DNA from: an uncultured Mucilaginibacter sp.
GTDB lineage: Bacteria > Bacteroidota > Bacteroidia > Sphingobacteriales > Sphingobacteriaceae
DNA: 64,000 bases
Reading direction: 5' to 3'
Assembly: GCA_903864275.1 (NCBI GenBank)
Contig: CAIPFE010000008.1
Span: forward strand, 62,001 to 126,000
The position numbers were made by a program, and so were the translations under genes. Shown piece by piece: positions 27,101 to 35,322 of the stretch. Below the pieces are notes generated by a model that saw only the letters and a program-made list of their open reading frames with translations, was not told the DNA's origin and did not search any database. Numbering within the stretch: the stretch's first letter is position 1; each line of letters opens with the position of its first letter.

Positions 27101-27208
27101 TGAAAGGCCATCGTTGACCCCAATGTTGTCAAACCGCGGAATAATGTTTTGCGCATATATCCGGCCGGCCATAAATAAAAAAATCGCAAAAACTACAAGG
27201 CGCTTCAT
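24176..27208 (-). CDS. Reg_prop/Y_Y_Y sensor histidine kinase
   Basis: This 1010-residue membrane kinase has a signal peptide (ends near AQ, about 20), a periplasmic two-bladed sensor of Reg_prop repeats from about 25 to 700 (repeated patterns of FMWFGTADGLNRYDG type), a Y_Y_Y domain (about 690-770), one membrane span (about 777-797), and a cytosolic HisKA_3 core with the phosphoacceptor in RNRISRDMHDEIGSGLTH (His about 821) and a HATPase with EALNNVMKHA and GNGLKNMRKRM. HisKA_3 kinases pair with NarL-type regulators, which fits the downstream gene. Unlike hybrid HTCS proteins it has no fused receiver or AraC domain. Confidence 0.93.
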   Translation of the reverse strand: MKRLVVFAIFLFMAGRIYAQNIIPRFDNIGVNDGLSQSSVYSIYQDKKGFMWFGTADGLNRYDGQNVKIYKISDKKIANSNFIHGNICEDSHGDIWFCNETGLFYYDPLDDKLTRKVTFSQYLWTAGVFIDKNDVFYILNPSSGIYAYHINTNLLVITACRFKTPYITFTAGGLTTNFKNAIWVKTPDNSGMLFLDTQTGKVKYYKTPFKFHSTFYAGKGKLYNVQVPGKITVTDTALHILDTLNYASAFNKILAVQAVCSDDYHRLWISTIDDGLLCYDEGTRTFAHYLHDNSKQKSLPINILSALCIDRSGNLWIGTDGSGVCKLDLKPPKFNLFPLNEGDYTFLKDYFIKCFYEDADRNIWFGTLSSGLNIYDPKTRLIKNYSFPSVTPKGLPGPIVGAILKDKDGLIWICTSTGIATFDQKKGVFLPIRIINGPELNEHNNFIYKLRQQKNGDLIAATFWGPMIIKKIKGVNTGVFDNAQYPNNFLLTDVVEMDDNTFWGSSPVHGLLHFKKAGGDFIIIEKRFPLIDLRSIHIDEQDKNTLWIGSGIGLIKFNTLTKKQTIYDEKNGMANSYVYGVLEDGQHNFWMSTNMGLCFFNRKENTFQNYSAKDGLQSNEFNTQAFYKGPSGNMYFGGIKGFNWFDPKSIKTTAITDPGVAITSINIDDKAYIKDNSFAKNKTISLPYDQNNISFEFAALDFTRPQANKIKFILERWDKKWITSDEKNIRYSHLLPGNYLLKVKAANSDGKWSREERLTIIINAPFWQKTWFYIYSAISFLIAIIYITWLVSRQKIKKRLRQLERQHAIDAERNRISRDMHDEIGSGLTHIALLSELIQTQQKTDRVIKNDLGNISAAARKLVESMSEIIWALNPQNDSLENLLSYMREQMQQHFEPFELQLKINFPDEVPDIKLSNEQRRNLYLVTKEALNNVMKHACANSVKLSLGLETDRLNFEVSDDGKGLPDRSPRSTGNGLKNMRKRMEDIGGTITWISQKNGLKVRYTLNLQA

Positions 27209-27314
27209 TAACCAGGGTATTGGATGATGTTATAAATATAACCGAATTTTAACAGTTACTGCTATAGTGATAAATACTGATCTGCAAAAATTTTAATCCG
27301 GCCACTAAAATAAA

Positions 27315-27333
27315 TTACTACTTTTTTCACATT
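27315..27333 (+). promoter_or_regulatory. Motif site C
   Basis: TTACTACTTTTTTCACATT starts 68 bp before the 27383 gene, and points toward it, in the divergent region shared with the sensor kinase. Confidence 0.7.
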
Positions 27334-27382
27334 TTAATGCTCCTTTTTGCCTCTTAATTTGGTGTTTACAAAAAAACAAATC

Positions 27383-27631
27383 ATGAACATATTAGTAAAT
27401 CACCAAATCTCCGACCCTGATGCTTATTGGGACGCCCTGGCAGCAAATCCTTCAGTCCCCCAGGGGTTTAAAGTTGTAATTTTAATGGCAGGCGCCGACC
27501 CCTCAACCGCTGCCTGCCTCTGGAAGGCTCCGGATATTGATTCGTTAAAAGCCCTGGTAGATGAAACTTTGGGGCATGCAAGCAGAAATAGCTACATGGT
27601 TATTAACGATGCAAAATCGTTTGGACTTTAA
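27383..27631 (+). CDS. small soluble protein, alpha/beta-barrel-like
   Basis: This 82-residue protein has no signal peptide and the pattern of a single ferredoxin-like dimeric barrel unit: MNILVNHQISDPDAYWDAL strand and helix, VVILMAGADPSTAACLWKAPD strands, DSLKALVDETLGHA helix and a final MVINDAKSF strand. Such proteins often act as small monooxygenase-like or sensor subunits. I chose the ATG at 27383 over one 12 codons upstream for fit with this pattern. Its promoter has motif site C. Confidence 0.75.
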   Translation: MNILVNHQISDPDAYWDALAANPSVPQGFKVVILMAGADPSTAACLWKAPDIDSLKALVDETLGHASRNSYMVINDAKSFGL

Positions 27632-27674
27632 CAGAGATCACTTAGTTTACGTTAAAATGGTTTAGCCTGAAAAC

Positions 27675-27708
27675 AAGAAAACCTCCCATGCCCGGGCGGT
27701 TTTTTTAT
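27675..27708 (+). terminator. Rho-independent terminator
   Basis: AAAACCTCCC pairs imperfectly with GGGCGGTTTT, followed by a T run, about 45 bp after the 27383 gene. Confidence 0.75.
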
Positions 27709-27757
27709 TTAGCCGGCCTTCCGGCCAGAATGGAAAATGTTTATAAATTGATCTGTA

Positions 27758-28222
27758 TTACTGTCCCGGCACGAGTACCAGGCCCAAATAGCCTTTTCTT
27801 TTTTCAGGATTAAGAAAAGCCGCGTATTTAGGGGTGGCGTAGGCAGTAAACCCGGGAGGAGCCGCTGTGCCGGTTGCGACCATACCCATCAAAACGATTG
27901 CCTTATGGGCAGTGCTAAGCATTGAAACCGGCATATCACAAATAATTAGCTGTATTTGACCAGCATCATTTAATTTAAAATCGATGACGGAATCGTACTC
28001 CTTGCAGCCATAAAACACATCAGTGGCCGTTGTTTCTGTCTTTTTAAACTGGCCTAAAACAGTTAAGTACCCCGCAGCGGAATCGGCCGGCAATCCCAGT
28101 TTTGTTACAAGGACCGATATCTGACCGGCAAGTGCGTAATTAGGCAGATCATTGGTTTGCTGGGCCTTTGCGATGATACCGGCAAAAACCAAAATAAACG
28201 TAAAAAGTAGTTTGGATTTCAT
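27758..28222 (-). CDS. exported hypothetical protein
   Basis: This 154-residue protein has a signal peptide (LFTFILVFAGIIAKAQ) and a mature part of about 134 residues without a recognisable family; a single Cys pair (YGCKEY and IICDMP) could form a disulfide. It carries the shared 19-nt motif (site D) 82 bp before its start, so it is probably part of the same regulon as the response regulator, lipoprotein and 27383 protein. It converges with the 27383 gene. Confidence 0.72.
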   Translation of the reverse strand: MKSKLLFTFILVFAGIIAKAQQTNDLPNYALAGQISVLVTKLGLPADSAAGYLTVLGQFKKTETTATDVFYGCKEYDSVIDFKLNDAGQIQLIICDMPVSMLSTAHKAIVLMGMVATGTAAPPGFTAYATPKYAAFLNPEKRKGYLGLVLVPGQ

Positions 28223-28285
28223 GAGATCATGGTTTAATTATGCTTTATGATAACATGCAAGTTAAGCACTGGCCGGTGATCAAAA

Positions 28286-28304
28286 AATGTTAAAAAAGTA
28301 GTAA
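28286..28304 (-). promoter_or_regulatory. Motif site D
   Basis: On the minus strand this reads TTACTACTTTTTTAACATT, 82 bp before the start of the exported protein gene at 28222. Confidence 0.7.
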
Positions 28305-28495
28305 TTTAAATGAATTGATATTTTTTTCGTTAGCAGTCGGGCCCCACATCTATGGCTTGTGTTTGTTCATCTTATTCATCGTGTAATAAGAAACCGGCGG
28401 CTGTTTAAAACAAAAGAAGCCGCCTCCTTTGGAAACAGCTTCGAGCCTTATTCGATTATCCTGAGTCTTTTTTATCCGGACTCTTGATCCTATTA

Positions 28496-29368
28496 TTACG
28501 GTTTAACCTTGTTGGCAATTAATGTTACTGCAGTTTGTGCCAATAACCTGCCGGTAACTGTTGCGCCTGTATTTAGCGAGATCAGTGTCTTACTCATGAT
28601 AATTCCGCTGAAATTAACGGTAGTTCCAAGTGTTGCTTTTCCGGATACAACCCAGAAAATGTTTTTGGCTTGTGCACCGCCTAACAAATGGATAATAGCG
28701 CCGTTGTTTACAGTTAGGTTTTGTGCGATCTGGAAAACCCAAACTGCATTTGGCCCGCCTGTTAAGGTTACACCAACATTTGTTATTAAAATACCTGTGC
28801 TCCATTTATACAAGCCGGCGCGTAATGTCTGGCCACTTATATCCCCGGCGTATTTTCCAACAATGGGAAAAGGATAGGTTAATCCGTTTGCGGTGGTGAA
28901 TGCAGTCCGCATATCGTTGATAGCAGTAGTCATCTTTGCCGGCGTAGGGGGCGCATAATTAGGGCCGTAAACCAAGCCAGTTACAATAGGTGTATGGGAA
29001 GACTGATTATTGGTACTCATGATCAATCCAAACCCGGTGATAGCGGTGGCGGCTATCGGGCTTACCCCTATATCACCAAGAATTGAGGTAACACCAGTAG
29101 TCGATATCCCTGTCTCTGTTAAAATTGTAAAATCACCTGCTGTTTTAAGGTTTACCGGCGCAGGGCTAACAACAAGGCTCTCATTTGTAACTGCCATATT
29201 TGCCGTCATTGCCGAAGCAGGCATTGTGCTTGAAGAATTATCCTTTTGACATCCGGACGAAACCACGCCAAACAATAATACTAAGGACCAAATCAACATA
29301 AATGGTTTGGGACTACCCTGGCTTTGACGCATTGAAGGGTTCTTAGTTAAATAGCTTTCTTTACTCAT
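28496..29368 (-). CDS. DUF3494 ice-binding-like lipoprotein (short form)
   Basis: This 290-residue lipoprotein (lipobox VVSSGC, Cys40) has a DUF3494 ice-binding-like beta-solenoid from about 65 to 288: FTILTETGISTTGVTSILGDIGVSP, then VGKYAGDISGQTLRAGLYKWSTGILI, GPNAVWVFQIAQNLTVNNGAII, AKNIFWVVSGKATLGTTVNFSGIIMSKTLISLNTGATVTGRLLAQTAVTL. The solenoid faces of such proteins bind ice or serve as adhesins. Its pre-lipobox segment (RQSQGSPKPFMLIWSLVLL) resembles that of the larger paralogue at 31955-34258, so the two probably share an origin. The third gene of the cluster with the OmpA barrel protein and AraC regulator. Confidence 0.88.
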   Translation of the reverse strand: MSKESYLTKNPSMRQSQGSPKPFMLIWSLVLLFGVVSSGCQKDNSSSTMPASAMTANMAVTNESLVVSPAPVNLKTAGDFTILTETGISTTGVTSILGDIGVSPIAATAITGFGLIMSTNNQSSHTPIVTGLVYGPNYAPPTPAKMTTAINDMRTAFTTANGLTYPFPIVGKYAGDISGQTLRAGLYKWSTGILITNVGVTLTGGPNAVWVFQIAQNLTVNNGAIIHLLGGAQAKNIFWVVSGKATLGTTVNFSGIIMSKTLISLNTGATVTGRLLAQTAVTLIANKVKP

Positions 29369-29810
29369 GATTAATTATTTTAATTAAATAATAAAAGTTT
29401 TAATTTGATTGACACCCGGTTGGTTGAAATTCAAGGTGATACAAATCTGCTTATACTTTGCAAAGCAAGTGCCCCGTATCAAATTCACCCTGATTCTATC
29501 GGTCTATCTAACTTATTTTGTCGGTTGTCTTCAAAGATTTACGGCTTGAATTTCCCTCATGAACAGGCGTGTTTTTAAATGGGTTTAGTGGAAGAAATTT
29601 TGGACCTAAATAAAGCATAACCCGTAACCCGCTGAGAAACTACGGATTTCGATTATTTACCGGTTATGCTTACTATAAAGGAATATAGTGTATCCTGACA
29701 ACTAATAAGTGCGTGCCAGTATTATCCGAAAGTTCAATCGCGGGGTCTTTTAATCGCTCTAAATCAGCAAGAAACGATACAGCGGTTGTATTTTAGTTGT
29801 TACAAACACG
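29369..29810. other. Gene-free stretch upstream of the short ice-binding gene
   Basis: I see no gene in these 442 bp. They hold the promoter region of the 29368 gene; an 11-nt AAGTGCCCCGT (29467-29477, 99 bp before that start) also occurs before the AraC gene at 34978-34988. Confidence 0.5.
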
Positions 29811-29842
29811 AAAAAAGACCCTAATCGCTCAGGGTCTTTTTT
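29811..29842. terminator. Strong bidirectional terminator
   Basis: AAAAAAGACCCT pairs with AGGGTCTTTTTT across an AATCGCTC loop, with A and T tracts on both sides. It is 58 bp past the end of the OmpA-barrel gene on the minus strand. Confidence 0.85.
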
Positions 29843-29900
29843 CTTATTGATTAAATTTAGTAGGCTATTATCGTTCGCGCAATAACAGCAGCAATTGTGC

Positions 29901-31817
29901 TTATTTAATAGGGACTATATCAATAATAACCGTCCTGTTATAAAAACGCTCTTCGGGAAGGTTATTTTCAAACGGCGAATGTGCCGGATCCTCGCCAAAG
30001 CCTGCAGTTTCAAACTTCACATTGTCCCTGCCGGAGTTAGCAATAGCGCGCTGAATAATTTTTTGCGTTTGCTGCGCCCTGTCATCGCTTAGTTTTTGGT
30101 TGTATTCAACCCCACCGATGATGTCAGTATGGCCATGTATGGTAACGGTTGCCCCGTCAACTATTAATGGCGACACAACGGTTGTTAAAAACTTGTCGTA
30201 CTCGGCTATCGATGTTGCTTTGTCAAAATCAAATACAATACTGTAACGGGAACCTTTTGTAACTACCGGCGCCTGCGGTGCCAAATGAACAGTGCTTTCT
30301 TTTTTAACAGTCGCACCGTTGTTCATCTCGGCCAGCATCACTATTTTATAATCCCCGCCAGGGCTATTGCCCAATATGGCAGCCCCCGGTACACCTTGCT
30401 CGTCGCTTGTAAAAGGTCCGAAATGCTGGACTGCTCCATTTGCATCTGTAACATCTAAGGACCATGACTTAACCAGTTGTTTAGCTGAATCGACTTTGAA
30501 AACTACGTCGTTATCAAGCGGATCCGCCTGTATAGTGGTGATTTGAACCGGCCTGATCATGCCGCCGCCAATTTCTGACAGTAATTCCGGCGAAGCAGTT
30601 TCAATGTCAACACGGCGGTCTTCAGCGCGAAGAAGGGCAAGTTCTTTGGTCCCTCCGGGTTGTTCCGAGGATGGGTGGGCTCTAAAGCTGCCACGGGTGG
30701 TAATTCTTACACCATCGATACCAAACACGGTTACAAGATATTGTTTTATTGATTCGGCAAAAGCTTTTGCATCCTGTGGCCCGCTAGCGGACGATCCTTC
30801 CAGGGTTATAGTTGCTCCCGGGTTTGCACGCATACGATCGCCCAAAATATTCAGTACGTTATGGTACACATTTAATTGTCCTGCGGATCGTACTGAAACC
30901 GTTGCTGCCTGTGCATTTTGTAACTGATCTTCTTTGAAACCAGTTGCCTGCTCTTTGGTAAGCAATACGTAACGGCCCGGAATTTGAGTTGAGCCGTCGT
31001 CAAAAAATATGGCATTAAGTATAGGTAAGGTTTCGCTCACCTGGTGCGTTACGGGAGCATTTATTGGCCCGCGCACGGTGAAAGTAACATCGGCAACAGG
31101 GATAGTTGCAACCGGTTTTTCTGCAACTGGAGCCCTATGGCCCTTTCCAAACTTGAGCGCGATACCAACCCTTACCGTTGAAACCGACAAACTTTCGATA
31201 CTCCGGGGGTCCTGCCCAAAATATGGGTGATAAGAAACAAACGGAGAAAGACTAACTTTTGAAACACTGTTTGCCGCAGAAAGCGGGATATCAAAGCCGG
31301 CGCCAACTTGCCCCGAAAAAATGGTGCTGTTAACCGAACTTAAATCGCCATTAGTATTCGGTTGTTTAAGCTGTGTGTACATGAAGGTTTTACTTACATT
31401 TATTGCCAGGCTTGGCCCCGCAAAAAAATACAAACCTGATGGTTTAAAGCCCAAACGTAAACTTGGTTCGATGGAAACGTAAGCCAGGTTGGTTTTTAGC
31501 GTGGCGGGGCAGTCACAGGGCGCTATAACGCCATCGTATTTGGCGCCCAGGCCATCATAGCCAACGTTGAGCATCCCGCCCCATGTAGGGCCCGGGCGAT
31601 ATTCAAGAAGGATGGAGCCGTAAGGCGCAACCCCATTCCCCTTGTGAAATGCAGTTGGAACAATCAACGAACTGTTCAGCTGCTGTGTCGTTCCGGTATA
31701 GAAATTAAAATTGGCGGCGCCTGACACGCCGTACCACCAAATTGGTTGAGAAGTTTGAGCCTTAACTGCAGTACCTGCAAAAATTACCATCAAAGCACAG
31801 GTGAAAAATTTTCGCAT
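29901..31817 (-). CDS. OmpA family outer-membrane protein with N-terminal barrel
   Basis: This 638-residue protein has a signal peptide (ALMVIFAGTAVKAQ), a beta-barrel-like part up to about residue 215, an extracytoplasmic middle region that includes a degenerate OmpA-like segment (DAKAFAESIKQYLVTVFGI ... RAEDRRVDIE at 330-420), and a C-terminal OmpA peptidoglycan-binding domain with IHGHTDIIGGVEYNQKLSDDRAQQTQKI (about 560-590). I take the ATG at 31817 over one seven codons upstream because the signal peptide starts here. It is sandwiched between two DUF3494 genes, and in Bacteroidota such combinations suggest an envelope-anchored solenoid system (inference). Confidence 0.88.
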   Translation of the reverse strand: MRKFFTCALMVIFAGTAVKAQTSQPIWWYGVSGAANFNFYTGTTQQLNSSLIVPTAFHKGNGVAPYGSILLEYRPGPTWGGMLNVGYDGLGAKYDGVIAPCDCPATLKTNLAYVSIEPSLRLGFKPSGLYFFAGPSLAINVSKTFMYTQLKQPNTNGDLSSVNSTIFSGQVGAGFDIPLSAANSVSKVSLSPFVSYHPYFGQDPRSIESLSVSTVRVGIALKFGKGHRAPVAEKPVATIPVADVTFTVRGPINAPVTHQVSETLPILNAIFFDDGSTQIPGRYVLLTKEQATGFKEDQLQNAQAATVSVRSAGQLNVYHNVLNILGDRMRANPGATITLEGSSASGPQDAKAFAESIKQYLVTVFGIDGVRITTRGSFRAHPSSEQPGGTKELALLRAEDRRVDIETASPELLSEIGGGMIRPVQITTIQADPLDNDVVFKVDSAKQLVKSWSLDVTDANGAVQHFGPFTSDEQGVPGAAILGNSPGGDYKIVMLAEMNNGATVKKESTVHLAPQAPVVTKGSRYSIVFDFDKATSIAEYDKFLTTVVSPLIVDGATVTIHGHTDIIGGVEYNQKLSDDRAQQTQKIIQRAIANSGRDNVKFETAGFGEDPAHSPFENNLPEERFYNRTVIIDIVPIK

Positions 31818-31885
31818 TATTTTATTTATAGGTAACATATCGCATCTTTTTTAATTAATTTTCTGTTTGTTTTAATTTTTTTAAA

Positions 31886-31915
31886 TCCGCCGCCCGATTC
31901 CATCGGGACGGCGGA
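31886..31915 (-). terminator. GC-rich hairpin with CCCGAT-ATCGGG core
   Basis: TCCGCCG and CGGCGGA form the outer stem and CCCGAT/ATCGGG the inner stem, with a one-base bulge. It is about 40 bp past the end of the large ice-binding gene, so a terminator or 3' stabiliser is likely, though no perfect U-tract follows. The core belongs to the short palindrome family at 2095, 4867 and 6140. Confidence 0.55.
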
Positions 31916-31954
31916 TAAACCTTGTTGGCTTTTAAACCAATATTTTATACCCTG

Positions 31955-34258
31955 TTAAGGCACGTTAACTGTGGTGTTTACCATAGTAACTGAAGCAACA
32001 AGCGAAATTGCCCTGCCATTGAGCACCGTTTGAACGGCATTTCCGGCAGTTGACAAGGTAACCCCGGCAGTTGCAATGATAGTTCCCACCATTGTGCCGC
32101 CTCCGGCTGCGTTTATGGTAGCGGCACTGCCAACATACCAGTACACGTTTTGAGCGAGGGCCCCGTTTGTCAATATGATGCTGCGGGCGCCTGTTGGCCC
32201 TGCAATACCTACTGTCAGGCCGGCCGCCGTCTGGAAGATCCATGTGGCATTCGGATTGCCCTTTGCGTCGAGCGTAAGGTTGCCGTTTGTTATTTTAAAA
32301 GTGCCGCTTGCTGATTTATAAACGCCTGGCGCTAAGGTTAAGCCACCTAATTCTCCTGCACCGGGATCTGTTCCCCCTGGTTTTTTAGCCGGCGAAATAC
32401 TTATATAAAAAGCATTGTCGGCAAGCAGAGCCTGGGTTGCAATAGCAAATTTTGGTGCTGTTCCCGGGAAAGGGGGTGCAGCATCGATACCACCAGTAAC
32501 AAGGCCAACATTTAGTGGTGTTTCTGTGTAAACGTCAGCTGTAAGCCCGTCGTGAAATCCGGTTATTTTAGTAGCCACAGCGGTAGTCCCGATTGCTCCG
32601 TGAATTACCGTATTTATTCCCTGGTTAGTTACGCCTGCACTTCCTCCAAAAGCGCCGAATATAGAAGTGAACAGAGGCGCCTGCACTACGATTGGCGTAA
32701 AGTTAGCGGTGATATTTTTATTCGCATTCATTACAACCGACAATGGGTTTACCGAACCCGTAGCACTCCCGCTCCACGAGGTAAATGTATAGCCTGAATT
32801 TGGCGTTGCAGTAAGCTGTACCGTGCTGCCACTAATGTAAGTTGGCTGGTTAGGGTTTTTTACAACAGTTCCGTTAACAGCTGTTACATTTAACGTGAAG
32901 GCTGGTAATGCCGTAAAGTTAGCGGTGATGTTTTTATTCGCGTTCATTAAAACGGTTAATGGATTTACAGCACCGGTTGCATCCCCGCTCCAGGATGTAA
33001 ATACAAAACCTGCTTTCGGCGTGGCTGCAAGCTGCACCGAAGTCCCGTTGTTGTAAGTTGCCTGGTTCGGGGTTTTTACAACAGTACCGTTAACAGCTGT
33101 TACATTTAATGTATAAGTGTTAACAGCAAAATTAGCGACAAGCGTTACGTTTGCAGTTAACGGGAATGTATAGCTTGAACTCGTAGAGACGACGGCTCCA
33201 TTGTTTGTCCAGTTGGTAAAGTGATAACCTGCATTAGCCGTTGCCGTTACAGTTACTGAAGTCCCGGCATTATAAGCGCCGGAGCCAGTTGTTGTTCCGC
33301 CGGCGGCTGGATTTGAAGTTAATATTACCGCAAATTGAGACGCTGCGATTACCTTAAAGTTGGCGACCAGTGTTTGGTTTTTCGTCAAATTAAATGTAAA
33401 GCTCGAACTTGTTGAGGCGATAACGCCGGCGTTTGTCCAGTTAATAAAGGAATACCCAGGATTAGGAAGCGCCGTTGCAGTTACCGAGGCACCTGCCTTA
33501 TATGAGCCCGACCCGGCAGTCGTTCCGCCCGCGGTAGGTAGTGATGACAATGCCAATGCGAATTGTCCGGCTACTACCGGCTTAAAGTTCGCTACTAATA
33601 CTTCGTTCCCGGCCATTGTAAACTGAAAACTTGGACTCGTTGAGGCTACAACGCCGCTTTTTGTCCAGTTCGCAAATGCAAAGCCGGTATTCGGTATGGC
33701 AGTAACTGTGGTTACTGAACCCTGCGCAAATGTTCCTGCGCCGGTCGTTGTTCCATCAACCACCGGGAGTGATGATAATGTCACCTGCGGAATAGTGGTA
33801 AAACTCCAGACATAATTGCTGATCATTGCTGACCCTAATGTGTCCTTCGCACTATTTGTAACAGTACCGGTATACACAGCAAAAGGTGACAGTGCCACAG
33901 TTGGTGTAAAAGTAAACACGGCATTATTAGCAGTTGGTGCAATTGTTCCGGCGATAGTGGTCGAACCCTGGGTAATAGTAAATGTGGTGCTATTGATTGT
34001 TGAAGGCCGCATGGCGGTGTTGAAGGTTACCGCAATTACCTTGTTAAGCGCAACGTCCACCGCGTTGCTCATCGGGTCAGTAGAAAGTACAACAGGGCAA
34101 ACGCCCTGGATAGTTCCTTTGTAATCATCTTTTTTGCATCCTGCTATAAATAAGGCGGACAATAATAAAAGTGAAAAAATAAAAGGGAATATTTTGGAGT
34201 GCCCGTTGCTTTGGCGCACCTGCCGGTAATTTTTAATGCAGGTATCTTTTTTTTGCAT
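31955..34258 (-). CDS. DUF3494 ice-binding-like lipoprotein with Ig and InlB repeats
   Basis: This 767-residue lipoprotein (lipobox FIAGC, Cys41) has an N-terminal Big_5-type Ig domain (about 54-155), then five divergent InlB B-repeat units of about 70 residues (about 159-522; each GG/NGTV...TVTATPNxGYxFxxWxxxGxxxSTS...LVANF), and a C-terminal DUF3494 solenoid (about 530-767) with GAIGTTAVATKITGF, NATWIFQTAAGLTVG and VYWYVGSAATINAAGGGTMVGTIIATAGVTL. I chose the ATG at 34258 over one 17 codons upstream. The three-part layout of envelope anchor, extender and solenoid tip suits a surface ice-binding or adhesive protein. AraC gene next to it on the upstream side. Confidence 0.9.
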   Translation of the reverse strand: MQKKDTCIKNYRQVRQSNGHSKIFPFIFSLLLLSALFIAGCKKDDYKGTIQGVCPVVLSTDPMSNAVDVALNKVIAVTFNTAMRPSTINSTTFTITQGSTTIAGTIAPTANNAVFTFTPTVALSPFAVYTGTVTNSAKDTLGSAMISNYVWSFTTIPQVTLSSLPVVDGTTTGAGTFAQGSVTTVTAIPNTGFAFANWTKSGVVASTSPSFQFTMAGNEVLVANFKPVVAGQFALALSSLPTAGGTTAGSGSYKAGASVTATALPNPGYSFINWTNAGVIASTSSSFTFNLTKNQTLVANFKVIAASQFAVILTSNPAAGGTTTGSGAYNAGTSVTVTATANAGYHFTNWTNNGAVVSTSSSYTFPLTANVTLVANFAVNTYTLNVTAVNGTVVKTPNQATYNNGTSVQLAATPKAGFVFTSWSGDATGAVNPLTVLMNANKNITANFTALPAFTLNVTAVNGTVVKNPNQPTYISGSTVQLTATPNSGYTFTSWSGSATGSVNPLSVVMNANKNITANFTPIVVQAPLFTSIFGAFGGSAGVTNQGINTVIHGAIGTTAVATKITGFHDGLTADVYTETPLNVGLVTGGIDAAPPFPGTAPKFAIATQALLADNAFYISISPAKKPGGTDPGAGELGGLTLAPGVYKSASGTFKITNGNLTLDAKGNPNATWIFQTAAGLTVGIAGPTGARSIILTNGALAQNVYWYVGSAATINAAGGGTMVGTIIATAGVTLSTAGNAVQTVLNGRAISLVASVTMVNTTVNVP

Positions 34259-34393
34259 GATTAATTTTTTTAGATAGATGATATTGTGTTTTTTTATGCC
34301 TGCAGCCATTATTTATTGGAATACAGGACAATACAAACCTACCTCATGCGCAAGAGCGAAATGTTACATAATTTTTGGAAAAAGTTCTATGAT

Positions 34394-34957
34394 TCACACA
34401 TTTTCGGCAGCCATCTGGTCATGGAGTTCAAAGTGTTTAAAGTGGGAAGGGGTTACGCCGGTGATTTTTTTAAACTGGGTAGACAAATGCGCGACGCTGC
34501 TGTAATGCAGCTTCCAGGAAATTTCGGTAAGGCTAAGTTCGTTATAGCCGATCAATTCCTTAATTCGCTGAATTTTATTAAAGATGATAAAGTGTTCAAT
34601 GGTTGTTCCCTGTTGTTCCGAAAATAAATTGGCCAGGTAAGTATAATCAAGATTTAATTTCGCACTCAGGTGATCAGAAAAATTTGTTTTCAACTGGTAA
34701 TCCGAATAGTAAACCATCTCGATAATAACATTTTTTATTTTTTCAACCAGGATGTTTTTCTTATTATCCAACAACTCTAATCCGCATTGCAGAAAAGCAG
34801 TTTTAAGTTGACCGACCTGATCGGCAGAAATGTTTTCCGTGATTTCTGCACGTCCCAATGCCATCGATGTGCAATGCAGTCCGAGTTTCATCAATTCCAG
34901 CTGTACAACTATTTTGCAGCGGGCACTTACCATATTTTTTATGTAGAGTATCATCAT
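34394..34957 (-). CDS. AraC-family transcription regulator
   Basis: This 187-residue protein has a short N-terminal region and a C-terminal AraC HTH domain (about 93-182) with FSDHLSAKLNLDYTYLANLFSEQQG (first HTH) and the conserved second part LSLTEISWKLHYSSVAHLSTQFKKITGVTPSHFK. The N-terminal part contains LELMKLGLHC and is too short for a full sensor domain. It sits upstream of the large DUF3494 gene and probably controls that cluster or itself; an AAGTGCCCCGT motif just upstream also occurs before the short DUF3494 gene. Confidence 0.85.
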   Translation of the reverse strand: MMILYIKNMVSARCKIVVQLELMKLGLHCTSMALGRAEITENISADQVGQLKTAFLQCGLELLDNKKNILVEKIKNVIIEMVYYSDYQLKTNFSDHLSAKLNLDYTYLANLFSEQQGTTIEHFIIFNKIQRIKELIGYNELSLTEISWKLHYSSVAHLSTQFKKITGVTPSHFKHFELHDQMAAENV

Positions 34958-34977
34958 TAACTTTACATAAACAAAAT

Positions 34978-34988
34978 AAGTGCCCCGT
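34978..34988. promoter_or_regulatory. AAGTGCCCCGT motif near the AraC start
   Basis: This 11-mer lies 21 bp before the AraC start and recurs at 29467-29477. The rest of the 365-bp divergent stretch 34958-35322 holds an ATTAGTTAA-N19-TTAACTAAT inverted repeat (35172-35208) and nothing gene-like. Confidence 0.4.
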
Positions 34989-35322
34989 TCAAGGATTTTG
35001 CCCCCGCTTTATATCTGCCTTTGTTATAATTAATGCTTTTTAATTAAAACGTGCCTGTAAAGACATCTGGGTGTGCTTTTTAGTTAAAGGCAAGTGACAG
35101 GACGGAAGCACTTTAAGTAAAACAAGACAAGGCTATTCAATAAACCGCTGATAGCATTATTAAAGCTTATGATTAGTTAAATGGAAAAACTGTAGCTTAT
35201 TAACTAATTATTTAATGGGCTTTAGCGGGATTTTTCTTACAGTTCAAAATAAAAATCGAAATAATTAATCTAAACGCAACTCGCAGTAGCATTCCTTACG
35301 TATATCAGTCGTATTATAAAGC

